A model generated the notes under the pieces. It was not told the DNA's origin and searched no databases. It saw only the letters and a program-made list of their open reading frames with translations. From Bin87 sp964347975 (GTDB lineage Bacteria > Chloroflexota > Dehalococcoidia > Lucifugimonadales > UBA3495): a DNA stretch of 56,766 bases. Numbering within the stretch: position 1 is the stretch's first letter; every line of letters begins with the position of its first letter. The position numbers and the translations under genes are program-made. The stretch covers positions 1 through 56,766 of the forward strand of contig CAYGAY010000022.1 in the NCBI GenBank assembly GCA_964347975.1, given 5' to 3'. Below, in pieces: positions 16,994-25,568 of this stretch.

Positions 16994-18589
16994 CTACCCC
17001 TCATACACCGTCTGCCCGCCCACAACCGTCCGCTCCACCGGAATATCCTTGATGCCAAACGGGTCAATCGCGGTGGGGTCTTGGCCCAGCACCACCAGGT
17101 CGGCCAGCTTGCCCACCTCGATGCTGCCCTTAAGGTTCTCCTCAAAGCCGGCGTAAGCGCCGTTCTGCGTGTAGATGCGCAGGGCTTCCTCAACCGAAAT
17201 GCGCTGGTTTGTGCCCCACTCGCGCCCTTCGCTGTCGGTGCGGGTCACGCAGCTCTGTATGCCCATCAGCGGCTCGAACGGCCCTGGCGGGTAGTCGGTG
17301 GCCCCGGTGGACATCACGTTGTAGTCCATGAACGACCGCTGGGCAAACATCCATTGCAGGCGCTCCTCGCCGTAAAACTGCATCTTTTCGCCGTGGTAAT
17401 AGACGTAAGTGCAGAAGGGCGTCGCCACCGCGCCCAGCCGATTCATCCGGCTCAGCAGGTCGGGATTGACCAGCGTGCAGTGCTCAACCCGGTGTCGCGG
17501 ATCAGGTCGGGGATGCGCCGCCTGCGCCGCCTCGTAGGCTTTGAGCGCCAGGTCAATAGTGGAGTCGCCGTTGGCGTGGATGCACACCTGGAAACCGGCG
17601 GCGTGCATCTGCATCACGTTCTCCGCAATCTCATCTCCCGTCATCGTGAGAATCCCATGGTCGCAGCAACTGCCGACGTAAGGCTCCGACAGGTAGGCTG
17701 TCCGCGAGGCTATCGCCCCATCCGCCACCATCTTGATGCCGCCAATCCGAAGCCGGTCGTCGCCCATGCCGGAGATGATGCCGGCGTCCCGCAGGGCCGG
17801 GAAGTAGCGATACCACATCAGCGCGTACACGCGCAGGCTCAATTCGCCGGCGTCACGCCCTTCCTGGTAGGTACGCAGCTCATAGTCGGTAACGCGAGCG
17901 TCGTGAACGCTGGTCAACCCCGCGCGATTAAGCATTCCGCAGATGGTACGCAAACCCTCACGGCGCGTTTCGTCTGACTCAACCGGCAGGTGGTGTTCCC
18001 GCAGTTCATCGGCGGCCCGTTCGTAAATCACGCCATCCAGCCGGCCGGTATCGGGGTTGCGGCCCAATCGGCCGCCCGGCGGGTCGGGAGACTCGTCGTT
18101 GTAGCCGGCCCGCTCCAGCGCCAGCGTGTTGCCGTAATAGACGTGCCCCGCCCGGTGCGACACCAGAATGGGATGGTCAGTGCTCACCGCATCCAGGTCT
18201 TCGCGGCGCAAAAAGCGATTCTCCGCCGTCTTGGTGTCGTCAAACTTGAAACCCTGCACCCATTGCCCGGCCGGAGTAACCGCCACCCGCTCCCGCAAGG
18301 CAGCCTGAATGTCGACAATGGCGGGCCGGGCGCAATCAGCGGCCATAACGTGCCGCGTCCCGCTACTCAGCACATGAATATGCGCGTCAATAAACCCCGG
18401 CAGCACCGTCTTGCCGGGTAAATCCAGCACCTGCGTATCCGGGCCAATCAGCGTTTCCACGTCGGAGTCACTTCCCACGCCAATGAACCGACCGTTTTTG
18501 ATGGCAACTGCCGTGGCGCGGGGCAGGGCTGGGTCGGTGGTGATGACGTTGGCGCGGCGGATAACGGTGTCGGCGTGGTAGGTGGTCAT
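16994..18589 (-). CDS. YtcJ-like metal-dependent amidohydrolase
   Basis: A 531-residue Amidohydro_3 family enzyme. The metal-binding HxH is in PGFIDAHIHVLSSG near residue 68-72, followed by a TIM-barrel region with FQVCIHANGDSTIDLAL and HPRPDPRHRVEHCTLV, and a C-terminal SIEVGKLADLVVLGQDP strand of the composite domain. Family members hydrolyse N-substituted or cyclic amides; the substrate is not predictable. GAGGCG lies 7 bases before the ATG. It is convergent with the DUF3800 gene and stands alone. Confidence 0.9.
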   Translation of the reverse strand: MTTYHADTVIRRANVITTDPALPRATAVAIKNGRFIGVGSDSDVETLIGPDTQVLDLPGKTVLPGFIDAHIHVLSSGTRHVMAADCARPAIVDIQAALRERVAVTPAGQWVQGFKFDDTKTAENRFLRREDLDAVSTDHPILVSHRAGHVYYGNTLALERAGYNDESPDPPGGRLGRNPDTGRLDGVIYERAADELREHHLPVESDETRREGLRTICGMLNRAGLTSVHDARVTDYELRTYQEGRDAGELSLRVYALMWYRYFPALRDAGIISGMGDDRLRIGGIKMVADGAIASRTAYLSEPYVGSCCDHGILTMTGDEIAENVMQMHAAGFQVCIHANGDSTIDLALKAYEAAQAAHPRPDPRHRVEHCTLVNPDLLSRMNRLGAVATPFCTYVYYHGEKMQFYGEERLQWMFAQRSFMDYNVMSTGATDYPPGPFEPLMGIQSCVTRTDSEGREWGTNQRISVEEALRIYTQNGAYAGFEENLKGSIEVGKLADLVVLGQDPTAIDPFGIKDIPVERTVVGGQTVYEG

Positions 18590-18644
18590 AGTGGCGCCTC
18601 GTGATGATGTGTTGTGCTGCGGTAGGTAAAGACATGGGCGATTA

Positions 18645-19442
18645 TCATGGCCAAAGGTTCGGGTAGTAGGTTTCGGCTTTGGATATTAACCCGTACGGGG
18701 TGTTTGGCGGCAATGGCTCCAGCCGGAACACGTCGGATTGCCATAAGGCGTCGCTTACTTTAGGGTAGTACTTGAGCTGGCCGCCCGATTGCCCGTACCA
18801 CTCAAATAACTTGCCTGCGTCGTCATCGCCCCGTATTGAACTCCCCGCCTGTTCTGGGCAATACCAGCGTATTTCCAACGGGTTAGGCATACTGATTGGG
18901 AATTGGTGCAATTGGTACTCTCCATTTTGGTTCCACATCAAAGTCATATAGTAACTTCTAGTGAGGTCAACATTGCCTCCAAATGCGACACTTGCTAATG
19001 AATGCCATTCGCTAACCAGGTCGATAAGGGAATGGCCGACTTGGCTGGGATCATCCCGATAGTTTTCAGTAGTGATGCCATCATTGCCCAATCTATTCCA
19101 AAATGCCCGTGCTGCGTTGGACAGTTCAATGGTTACACGACCATCACGTCCAACGCGGTGCAGCTCCCGCCGCATTTTACACGAAAGACCAAAGTACACC
19201 TCTTGCCGTGCGGGGTCTGGCAAACGAACGTCAATGACATCCTTACTTTCCGAAGGAACTCCGCCGAAAGCCAGTGCGGCGGCGCGCTCAAAATCGCGCC
19301 AGCCCGGTAACGTCGTCCCGTCCTTGACCGCCAACATTCCAGTACCGTCCTGGAAAGTACTGAGTATCAGCCGGAACCGGATTAGCTCGGTTTCGGTAGG
19401 CGAACGGTGGGCAAATGCCACCGCATTACCTGGTAGTGTCAT
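18645..19442 (-). CDS. putative type II restriction endonuclease
   Basis: A 265-residue protein with no family I can name, called a restriction enzyme mainly by context: it follows a controller-like HTH gene and is divergent from a DNA adenine methyltransferase. A possible catalytic core is VIDVRLP followed about 14 residues later by FGLSCKM. There the usual ExK would be read as SxK, a variant known in some PD-(D/E)XK restriction enzymes. I prefer the ATG at 19442, 17 bases after the controller stop, to a TTG at 19475. No membrane or signal segments are present. Confidence 0.6.
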   Translation of the reverse strand: MTLPGNAVAFAHRSPTETELIRFRLILSTFQDGTGMLAVKDGTTLPGWRDFERAAALAFGGVPSESKDVIDVRLPDPARQEVYFGLSCKMRRELHRVGRDGRVTIELSNAARAFWNRLGNDGITTENYRDDPSQVGHSLIDLVSEWHSLASVAFGGNVDLTRSYYMTLMWNQNGEYQLHQFPISMPNPLEIRWYCPEQAGSSIRGDDDAGKLFEWYGQSGGQLKYYPKVSDALWQSDVFRLEPLPPNTPYGLISKAETYYPNLWP

Positions 19443-19458
19443 GGGATACTGTGTTCCG

Positions 19459-19701
19459 TTAGTCCGGGACTTCAAGTTCGTCTTTGAGCAATACGTCCGT
19501 ACTCACGCCAAACAGCCGGGCAACTTTGAGTGCCATTCCGACCGTCGGCAGCTTTTTGCCGGATTCGATTTGACTCAAATGGCCGTGGGTCTTGTATCCC
19601 AACCGCTCAGCCATCTGGGTTAATGTAAGCCCGTGGCGGTTTCTGAGGATTCGCAGCTTCTCGCCGAATCGGGCTAAATCGGGATTGCCAACGGTTGACA
19701 T
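19459..19701 (-). CDS. XRE-type controller (C) protein of the restriction-modification system
   Basis: An 80-residue single-domain helix-turn-helix protein: FGEKLRILRNRHGLTLTQMA, then GHLSQIESGKKLPTVGMALK. Size, fold and position immediately before the endonuclease gene match C proteins. C proteins delay endonuclease expression until the methyltransferase has acted and repress or activate from palindromic C-boxes. The ATG at 19701 is 22 bases from the palindrome at 19723-19739. Confidence 0.8.
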   Translation of the reverse strand: MSTVGNPDLARFGEKLRILRNRHGLTLTQMAERLGYKTHGHLSQIESGKKLPTVGMALKVARLFGVSTDVLLKDELEVPD

Positions 19702-19739
19702 AGCGATACGCCCGTGCTAAATTGTTTCTAATAGAAACA
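19695..19739 (+). promoter_or_regulatory. methyltransferase promoter with overlapping palindromic operator
   Basis: TTGACA (19695-19700), a 17-base spacer and TAAATT (19718-19723) form a near-ideal housekeeping promoter pointing to the methyltransferase. A perfect palindrome TGTTTC-TAATA-GAAACA (19723-19739) begins at the last base of the -10 and covers the predicted start of transcription. It also lies directly upstream of the divergent controller gene. It is therefore a likely C-box operator at which the controller represses the methyltransferase and regulates itself. Confidence 0.7.
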
Positions 19740-19801
19740 GCAGGGTAGCCCATAGCCTGGAAATGGACTGTCTGTTTCGGTATTTTGAGCAAAACGGTGC
19801 A

Positions 19802-20683
19802 ATGATGATTAACAGTCCCTTCAAATGGGTTGGCGGCAAGTCGCGCCTGCGCAAGTCCATCATCCCACTAATCCCAGAACACCAATGCTATGTGGAGCCT
19901 TTTGGCGGCGCGGCGTGGGTGCTTTTTGGCAAGCCGCCCAGCCCGATCGAAGTCCTCAACGACATTGACGAGGAGCTCATCAACTTTTTCCGGGTTGTGA
20001 AACGGCAGCCGGAGGAGCTAATCGCATCATTTGATTTGGAACTGGTGTCGCGGAGCGAATTTCGCCGGCTGGCTGAGATTGACCCGCATTTGCTGTCGGA
20101 CGTGGAACGGGCGCACCGTTTCTACTATCTGATTATGGCCGGGTGGGGCGGCGAGGCGCGCTACCCGCGTTTCCAAACCAGCGCTTCCGACGGTGGACAC
20201 GGCAACCGGCTAATCGGCGCGCTGAAATCGCTGCGGCGGCGCATTGAGCCGGTGCATAGCCGCCTGAAAACCGTTGTCATTGAAAACCTCGACTGGTGCG
20301 AGTGCATTGACCGCTACGACCGTCCGACATCGTTCCTGTACCTTGACCCGCCTTATCCGAGGAACGGGGCCAATTATAAACACAATATGCGACTGATGGC
20401 AGAACATTCGGCCATTGCGGAACGACTCGGCAGAGCACAAAGCAAATGGATGCTGTCATCATACGATACTGATGAAGTGCGGACAAACTTCCGGGACTAT
20501 ATTATCATTCCGATTCAATCGGCATCTGGGATGCGCTCTGCGGAAGCCGCAATAAGGGCCAATGGCGTCGGGCGAACCACCAATCGGGAAATTCTGGTTC
20601 TGAATTATGACCCGCCGGCGGCGGAGGGCCTGCCGCCAAAAAAAGCCTTTGGAACACACCACAGGACAGGCCAATATGTTTGA
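19802..20683 (+). CDS. D12-class (Dam-like) DNA N6-adenine methyltransferase
   Basis: About 293 residues. SPFKWVGGKSRLRKSIIPLI is the N-terminal AdoMet/motif X region, VEPFGGAAWVLFGKP is motif I and YLDPPYPRNGANYKHNM contains the DPPY catalytic motif IV. This layout is that of DpnM/Dam-type alpha-class adenine methyltransferases, which here would protect the genome from the endonuclease at 18645. An upstream ATG at 19763 adds 13 residues; I prefer 19802 because the conserved block starts a few residues later, but neither has a strong ribosome binding site. Confidence 0.88.
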   Translation: MMINSPFKWVGGKSRLRKSIIPLIPEHQCYVEPFGGAAWVLFGKPPSPIEVLNDIDEELINFFRVVKRQPEELIASFDLELVSRSEFRRLAEIDPHLLSDVERAHRFYYLIMAGWGGEARYPRFQTSASDGGHGNRLIGALKSLRRRIEPVHSRLKTVVIENLDWCECIDRYDRPTSFLYLDPPYPRNGANYKHNMRLMAEHSAIAERLGRAQSKWMLSSYDTDEVRTNFRDYIIIPIQSASGMRSAEAAIRANGVGRTTNREILVLNYDPPAAEGLPPKKAFGTHHRTGQYV

Positions 20684-20706
20684 GAAGCGGCCAGAATACC
20701 GAGCGA

Positions 20707-20833
20707 ACTAATTGATACTCACTCTCTCGGCACAATGGCCACGCGCGCGCTGGGCGCCCCGGCCGGCCAGCGCCACCGTGCCGCCCGGCTTGACCATCCG
20801 CACCGCCTGGTTCACCGCCTGCACTGCATAGAT
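20707..20833 (-). pseudogene. fragment of a zinc-binding (MDR) alcohol dehydrogenase
   Basis: Read on the minus strand the DNA encodes AVQAVNQAVRMVKPGGTVAL followed by AGRG. This is the segment of the NAD-binding domain around the conserved PGGTVxLxG strand of medium-chain dehydrogenases. The frame then runs through a basic stretch to a stop. No start and no other domain remain. It lies between the methyltransferase and the broken SDR gene. Confidence 0.4.
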
Positions 20834-20856
20834 AGAAGGTGGTCATACTCGCATCC

Positions 20857-21608
20857 TCACTTGGCCGTGTAGCCGCCGTCGATGACGAGTTCGCTTCCGG
20901 TCATAAACGACGATTCATCGGACGCCAGGAACAGGGCGCCATAAGCAATGTCCTCCGTAGTGCCCACCCGTCCCAGCGGAATCTGGTCGATGCGGGCCTG
21001 AATCTCCTCGGCCGTCTGGCTGCCCAGGCCCTCTCGCCGCATATCGGTGTCCACGCTGCCGGGGTGGATGGAGTTGGCGCGGATGTTCTCCGCGGCGTAC
21101 TGGATCGCTGTGGACTTGGTGAACAGTCGCACCGCCCCCTTGGTGGCAATGTACGCCGGCGGCCCGATGGACACCAGCCCGCTGATGGACGATATGTTGA
21201 TAATGCTGCCGCCGCCGGCCCGCCGCATCGCCGGAATCGCCGCCTTCGTGCCCAGGAATACGCCCTTGGCGTAATCTCCATGATGTTGTCCCAATCGTCG
21301 CCGGTGGTTTCCTCAATGTCCTTGCGGAGCACGATAGCGGCGTTGTTCACCAGCACGTCCACCTTGCCGAACTGCTGCTCGGCAGTTTCGATGGCCCGCT
21401 GCCAGTCGTCGGCGCTGGCAACGTCCAGATGCAGATAGACCGCTTCGCCGCCCAGCTCCCGAATTTCCGCTTCTACCTGCATCCCCTGTTCATCGCGCAC
21501 GTCGCCGATGACCACTTTCGCTCCTTCCTGGGCAAACATCCGCGCCTCGGCAGCCCCCTGCCCCCGCGCGCCGCCGGTGATAATAGCAACCTTGCCTGCC
21601 AGCCTCAT
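20857..21608 (-). pseudogene. SDR-family oxidoreductase with a one-base frameshift
   Basis: The upstream frame (from 21608) gives MRLAGKVAIITGGARGQGAA with the TGxxxGxG cofactor motif and VNNAAIV. It loses frame at about 21277, where ATG GAG ATT ACG should read ATG GAG ATT AAC GCC. The other frame continues with AKGVFLGTKAAIPAM, SSISGL, the catalytic YIATKGA (YxxxK) and a C-terminal FMTGSELVIDGGY. Deleting one A from a NAG-type NAKGVF codon run explains it. Restoring the base gives about 250 residues, the normal SDR length. A sequencing error is possible. Confidence 0.8.
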
Positions 21609-21925
21609 GGAATAGCCTCCTGATTGTTCTGTTCAGTGCGAGTGAGCTCCTGGTCATCCCAGCGGTAAAAGTTTCGGAACGTCCATGCCAATACGAAACT
21701 GATTGCAACTGCTTCGCCCAGAATGATGATGCCAATCGTAAACACATTTTCGGCCAAAGGTGTCCATACTTTCGGATTAGCGCCAATTTCCCACAGCGTG
21801 TTAGCTATGAACAACAGTAGGCCAGCGAGCAGAGCAGTTCCTACCCCGCCCCAAAATCGGGCGTGGCCCAGGTTCCTTTCGTAAGAACGCTTCAGTCGCG
21901 CAGTGTCAGGGATTGGGGTTGCCAC
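21605..21925 (-). CDS. small two-helix membrane protein
   Basis: A 106-residue protein with two hydrophobic segments, about residues 25-45 (FWGGVGTALLAGLLLFIA) and 62-84 (FTIGIIILGEAVAISFVLAW), and polar ends. No family recognised. Its stop overlaps the SDR start (ATGA), so the two are probably co-transcribed, and its own start overlaps the next small gene by 20 bases. Confidence 0.6.
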   Translation of the reverse strand: MATPIPDTARLKRSYERNLGHARFWGGVGTALLAGLLLFIANTLWEIGANPKVWTPLAENVFTIGIIILGEAVAISFVLAWTFRNFYRWDDQELTRTEQNNQEAIP

Positions 21926-22118
21926 GACTGCCTAACTTCCAAACGCCGTAAATGATGCCAGCAGTGACTATCCCGGGGCCGATGATAAACCCGAAAAGGA
22001 CCACACCAAGCCATTCCGAATCCGCCGAGGCCGAGAGCGCAGCCGGCATCCACCGTATCGCGATGACCGAGAGCGAAAGTATCGCTACAGCAATCACAGC
22101 AATCTGCCAAAATTTCAT
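21906..22118 (-). CDS. very small two-helix membrane protein
   Basis: A 70-residue protein with hydrophobic segments at about 5-22 (QIAVIAVAILSLSVIAI) and 36-60 (WLGVVLFGFIIGPGIVTAGI). GAGAGG sits 7 bases before the ATG, a good start signal. It overlaps the following 106-residue membrane protein gene, suggesting a small membrane operon. Function unknown. Confidence 0.55.
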   Translation of the reverse strand: MKFWQIAVIAVAILSLSVIAIRWMPAALSASADSEWLGVVLFGFIIGPGIVTAGIIYGVWKLGSRGNPNP

Positions 22119-22201
22119 GCCACACCTCTCAAACTATCAAACTTGCATTGCGCCGTCAGGATTGCGAACTGCTATCACATAGCATATCGCGCACACGCCG
22201 C

Positions 22202-23137
22202 CTACGCCAATTCCGCCAACGCCCGCTCCGCGAACTCCGGGCGCACGATGCTCTCGTAGGGATGCGCTTCCCGCACCAGGCCGCCGGACATGAGCGCGTC
22301 CCGCATCCGGTCAAACCCGTGCCGCGTGATGGTCGGATCGGTCGCCCACACCCCAGCGTCCTTGTACCGCTGCGCGCCTTCCGTCAATACTTCCCGCTCG
22401 TAATCGGGAAATACGCCGGCAATCCGCTCCGCCACCGCCTCAGCATCGCTCTCCGCAACCCAGCGTTGCGCTCGGGCGTAGCCATTCACAAACGTCTGCA
22501 CCGTGTCGGTATTATCCGCCAGGTAGGCCGGCGTAACCGCAAAGCTGCTGTAGCACACGTACCCGCTTTCCATACCCAGCGTCGCCGCCAAGTGGCCGGA
22601 ACCTTCCCGCATCAACTCCACCGCAAAGGGGTTGGGAACTTGCAAATAGTCGGCGTCGCCGTTCCGGAACCGGCCCAGCATCTCCGCGGCGGACAATCCG
22701 CCCAGCAGGTTCACCGTGGCCGGGTCCACGCCGTGCCAGCGCATCGCCGCTTGCAGAGTAGTGTAGGGAACCGGCGTGAATCCTACCGGGATTAGTGTGG
22801 CCCCCGCCAGATCCGACCATTGCCAGCCATCGGTGGGCCGGCGGGACAGCAGAAAGAATCCGTCGCGCTGGTTGATTTCGGCGATGTGCAGCGGCGGGTC
22901 GGCGCTGCCGGCGTCCAGGTCCATGAAACTGCGGCTGATGCCGCTCTGGGTAATGTCAATCTCGCCGGATTTGAGCAAATCAGTGCTCGCCCGCCCCGCT
23001 GGTATGTGGTCAAAATCAACATCCAGCCCCTCGCCGGCCAGGAACCCACCCTCCACCGCAACGTATATCGTGGTGTAGAACATATTGCGGAAGGCCACCC
23101 GCAGACGGACCGGCCCCGTATTGGTTTGCTGTGTCAT
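22202..23137 (-). CDS. NMT1/SsuA-like ABC substrate-binding protein
   Basis: About 311 residues of the NMT1/THI5-like periplasmic-binding fold: VRLRVAFRNMFYTTIYVAVE at the start, GEIDITQSGISRSFMDLD and GLSAAEMLGRFRNGDADYLQ. These proteins bind sulfonates, pyrimidine or nitrate-like solutes. No signal peptide or lipobox is visible, so it may be cytoplasmic or secreted by an unusual route. No matching permease is adjacent; the downstream ABC gene is an exporter-type half-transporter. The GGAGG at the first possible ATG (23149) is better used as the ribosome binding site of the ATG at 23137. Confidence 0.75.
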   Translation of the reverse strand: MTQQTNTGPVRLRVAFRNMFYTTIYVAVEGGFLAGEGLDVDFDHIPAGRASTDLLKSGEIDITQSGISRSFMDLDAGSADPPLHIAEINQRDGFFLLSRRPTDGWQWSDLAGATLIPVGFTPVPYTTLQAAMRWHGVDPATVNLLGGLSAAEMLGRFRNGDADYLQVPNPFAVELMREGSGHLAATLGMESGYVCYSSFAVTPAYLADNTDTVQTFVNGYARAQRWVAESDAEAVAERIAGVFPDYEREVLTEGAQRYKDAGVWATDPTITRHGFDRMRDALMSGGLVREAHPYESIVRPEFAERALAELA

Positions 23138-23176
23138 AACATCCTCCATGCCGGGATGACTGTCGCGCCGCTCACA

Positions 23177-25147
23177 CTATGCCACGGCGGCCAGGCGCAC
23201 TCTGCCATTGGTCAGAACAACGCCGTCTTCACAAATGCACTCCACATCGCCGCCCTCGTATTGTTCCGAATACAGCTGCGCGTACAGCCCGCCCAAGGCC
23301 AGTAACTCGCGATGCGTTCCCCGTTCTACGATGCGTCCCCGGTCAACCACGAAAATCACGTCCGCCGCCATGATGGTGGAAAGACGGTGAGCGATGGCGA
23401 TGGTGGTGCGCCCCTGCATCAGCGGTTCCAGCGCGGCCTGGACATACCGTTCGCTGGTAGTATCCAACGCCGATGTCGCCTCGTCCAGTATCAGCAGCCG
23501 GGGTTGATGGAGAATGACCCGGGCGATGGACAGCCGTTGCCGCTCGCCGCCGGACAATCGATAGCCCCGTTCTCCCACCACCGTATCGTAGCCTTCGGGA
23601 AATTGCACGATTCGCTCGTGAATGTAGGCTGCTTGCGCGGCGGCGTGCATCTCGGCTTCGGTGGCGTCAGGGTTTCCGTAAGTCAGGTTTTCCCGTATAG
23701 AAGCGTGAAACAGGTAGCTTTCCTGGGATACATACCCGACCATCCGCGCCAGGCTTTCCAGCCGGATGCGCCGCACGTCAACGCCGTCAATGGTGACCAC
23801 TCCCTCGGTGGCGTCGTAAAGCCGCGGAATCAGATATGAAATGGTGGTTTTGCCGGCGCCGCTGGGGCCAACCAACGCGGCCAGTTGTCCCGGTTTGACT
23901 TCAAGGTTCACGCCGTCCAGGGCCCACGCGGCCTCGTCATCGGTATCGGCATCAGTGTCGCTCTCCGCGCCGTCGTCCAACTCCGGGGCGCGATAATTTA
24001 CTCGCACGTCCCGGAATGCCACCGCGCCGGCAACCCTTTCCGCCGGCATCTCGACCGCGTCCGGCGCATCCACGATTTCGGGGAGGATGTCCAGGTAGCC
24101 GAAGATGCGTTCAAACAGCGCCAGCGACGACTGTAGTTCTACCGCCGTCCGCAGCAAAGTGTTTATCGGCCAGTTGATGCGCGCTTGCAGGGTGGTGAAG
24201 GCGACGATGGTGCCGGCCGATATGCCGCTTTGCCCCATGCCGCCGGCCAGCAAATACCCGGCCAGCACATACACCACCACCGGGGACAACGAAAAGAATA
24301 TCTGCATTCCTGCCCACACCGCCTGCCCGGTCATCTCCCGCCGTATCTCCAAGTCCGACAGGCGCAGGTTCTGGTAACGAAACCGCTCAATTTCCCGTTC
24401 CTGCGCGCCGAACAGCCGGGTCAGCAGCACCCCGGACACCGACAAGGTTTCCTGGGTAATCGCCGTCATCTCCGCTGTGGATTCCTGCACCAGCGACGAC
24501 ATCGCCCGCCGCCGCCGGCCTACCCGGTAGCTGAACAGCGCGAACAGCGGCGTTATACCCACCGCCACCAGCGTCAGCTCCCAAGACAGCACCAGCATCG
24601 CCACCAGCGTGCTGATTAGAATGACCACATTGGACAGGATGTTGCCGACGGTGCCGGTTACTACCACCCGGATGCCGGCCACGTCGTTGGCAACCCGACT
24701 CTGTATCTCCCCGGTGCGGGTGGAAGTGAAAAACCCCAGCGACAGCGATTGCAGATGCGAATACAGCCGGTCCCGCAAATCCCGCATCACCCGCTGGCCC
24801 ACCTGCTGCGTCAACCAGGTTTGCAGCACCCCCAGGCTGCCCGTCACCACCACCACCACGGCCATGGCGGCGGCGATAATCCAGAGCAGCCTCAGGTCAG
24901 GCCCGTCCTCAACAAACAGCGCTGAGTCGAACACCGCCCGAATCAGGATTGGATTCACCACGCCCAACCCGGCGGTAACCAGTATCAGCAGCCCGATGGT
25001 CAGCACGCGAGGCCAGTGGGGCTGAAACGCGCCGGCAATCCGCCGGTTCAGGCGCCGCACCCGCCGGCCAGGTCGACTCCGTCTGGAGTTGACCGCCCTC
25101 CGGTTTCCGGAGGGCATGTTTTCGCGCATCGTACGCATCGTCGCCAT
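23177..25147 (-). CDS. ABC exporter half-transporter (fused permease-ATPase)
   Basis: A 656-residue type IV ABC exporter subunit expected to work as a homodimer. Six membrane helices lie in about residues 45-325. The ATPase domain has Walker A GPSGAGKTT, signature LSGGERQRLS, Walker B LLILDEATSALD and the H-loop AIAHRLS. An acidic insert (DDGAESDTDADTDDEAA, about residues 385-401) separates the first strands of the ATPase domain and is not usual. The C-terminus extends about 45 residues past the ATPase core. Lipid or drug export is the typical role; the substrate is unknown. Confidence 0.9.
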   Translation of the reverse strand: MATMRTMRENMPSGNRRAVNSRRSRPGRRVRRLNRRIAGAFQPHWPRVLTIGLLILVTAGLGVVNPILIRAVFDSALFVEDGPDLRLLWIIAAAMAVVVVVTGSLGVLQTWLTQQVGQRVMRDLRDRLYSHLQSLSLGFFTSTRTGEIQSRVANDVAGIRVVVTGTVGNILSNVVILISTLVAMLVLSWELTLVAVGITPLFALFSYRVGRRRRAMSSLVQESTAEMTAITQETLSVSGVLLTRLFGAQEREIERFRYQNLRLSDLEIRREMTGQAVWAGMQIFFSLSPVVVYVLAGYLLAGGMGQSGISAGTIVAFTTLQARINWPINTLLRTAVELQSSLALFERIFGYLDILPEIVDAPDAVEMPAERVAGAVAFRDVRVNYRAPELDDGAESDTDADTDDEAAWALDGVNLEVKPGQLAALVGPSGAGKTTISYLIPRLYDATEGVVTIDGVDVRRIRLESLARMVGYVSQESYLFHASIRENLTYGNPDATEAEMHAAAQAAYIHERIVQFPEGYDTVVGERGYRLSGGERQRLSIARVILHQPRLLILDEATSALDTTSERYVQAALEPLMQGRTTIAIAHRLSTIMAADVIFVVDRGRIVERGTHRELLALGGLYAQLYSEQYEGGDVECICEDGVVLTNGRVRLAAVA

Positions 25148-25314
25148 CCGTCATTCCACATATCTCCTTGTCTCTGGTACACTGCCAGCCCCTCGCCGGA
25201 CGGATGTCTTGACCAAGCCAGCGATGGACAAACGGTTACGACCATAGCGCCATGATACCGGCAACCGCGACCGGCAACAATGTCGCAACATTGCCAGAGG
25301 AAACCCCGCCCGTT

Positions 25315-25465
25315 GCTCATACGTACCCACTTTCCACAAACTGTCATTGCGAGCGTAGCGTGGCAATCTCATCGCCGGAGCAAACATCGCTCACCCAACG
25401 GGATTGCCCGATTTGTCAAAGATCGGGCCAGGCTCCTCGCAATGACAAAGTGGGTACGCCTGAGG
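25315..25465. mobile_element. MITE-like element, family A (full length)
   Basis: Left end GCTCATACGTACCCACTTT and right end AAAGTGGGTACGCCTGAGG are inverted repeats (about 16 of 19). Just inside lie GTCATTGCGAG and CTCGCAATGAC, also inverted. It is about 150 bp with no coding capacity. Other copies are at 44287-44426 and 56489-56651. The rest of the 420-base gap (25148-25568) holds no gene I can support. Confidence 0.65.
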
Positions 25466-25568
25466 GGTTTTCCCGTCTTGACACTGCGTCGCAGATCTGA
25501 TGGCCAACGACGAGACGCCGCCGGAGCCACTGGCTGAACGCGCCTACAATAGAACCTGGAGCGACACC

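Noticed and set aside
16994..18589. dihydroorotase or urease-type enzyme
   Set aside because: The sequence pattern is YtcJ/Amidohydro_3; no carbamylated-lysine dihydroorotase motif is visible.
22202..25147. nitrate or sulfonate ABC importer made of the solute-binding protein and ABC gene
   Set aside because: The ABC protein is a fused exporter-type half-transporter, not an importer permease/ATPase pair.
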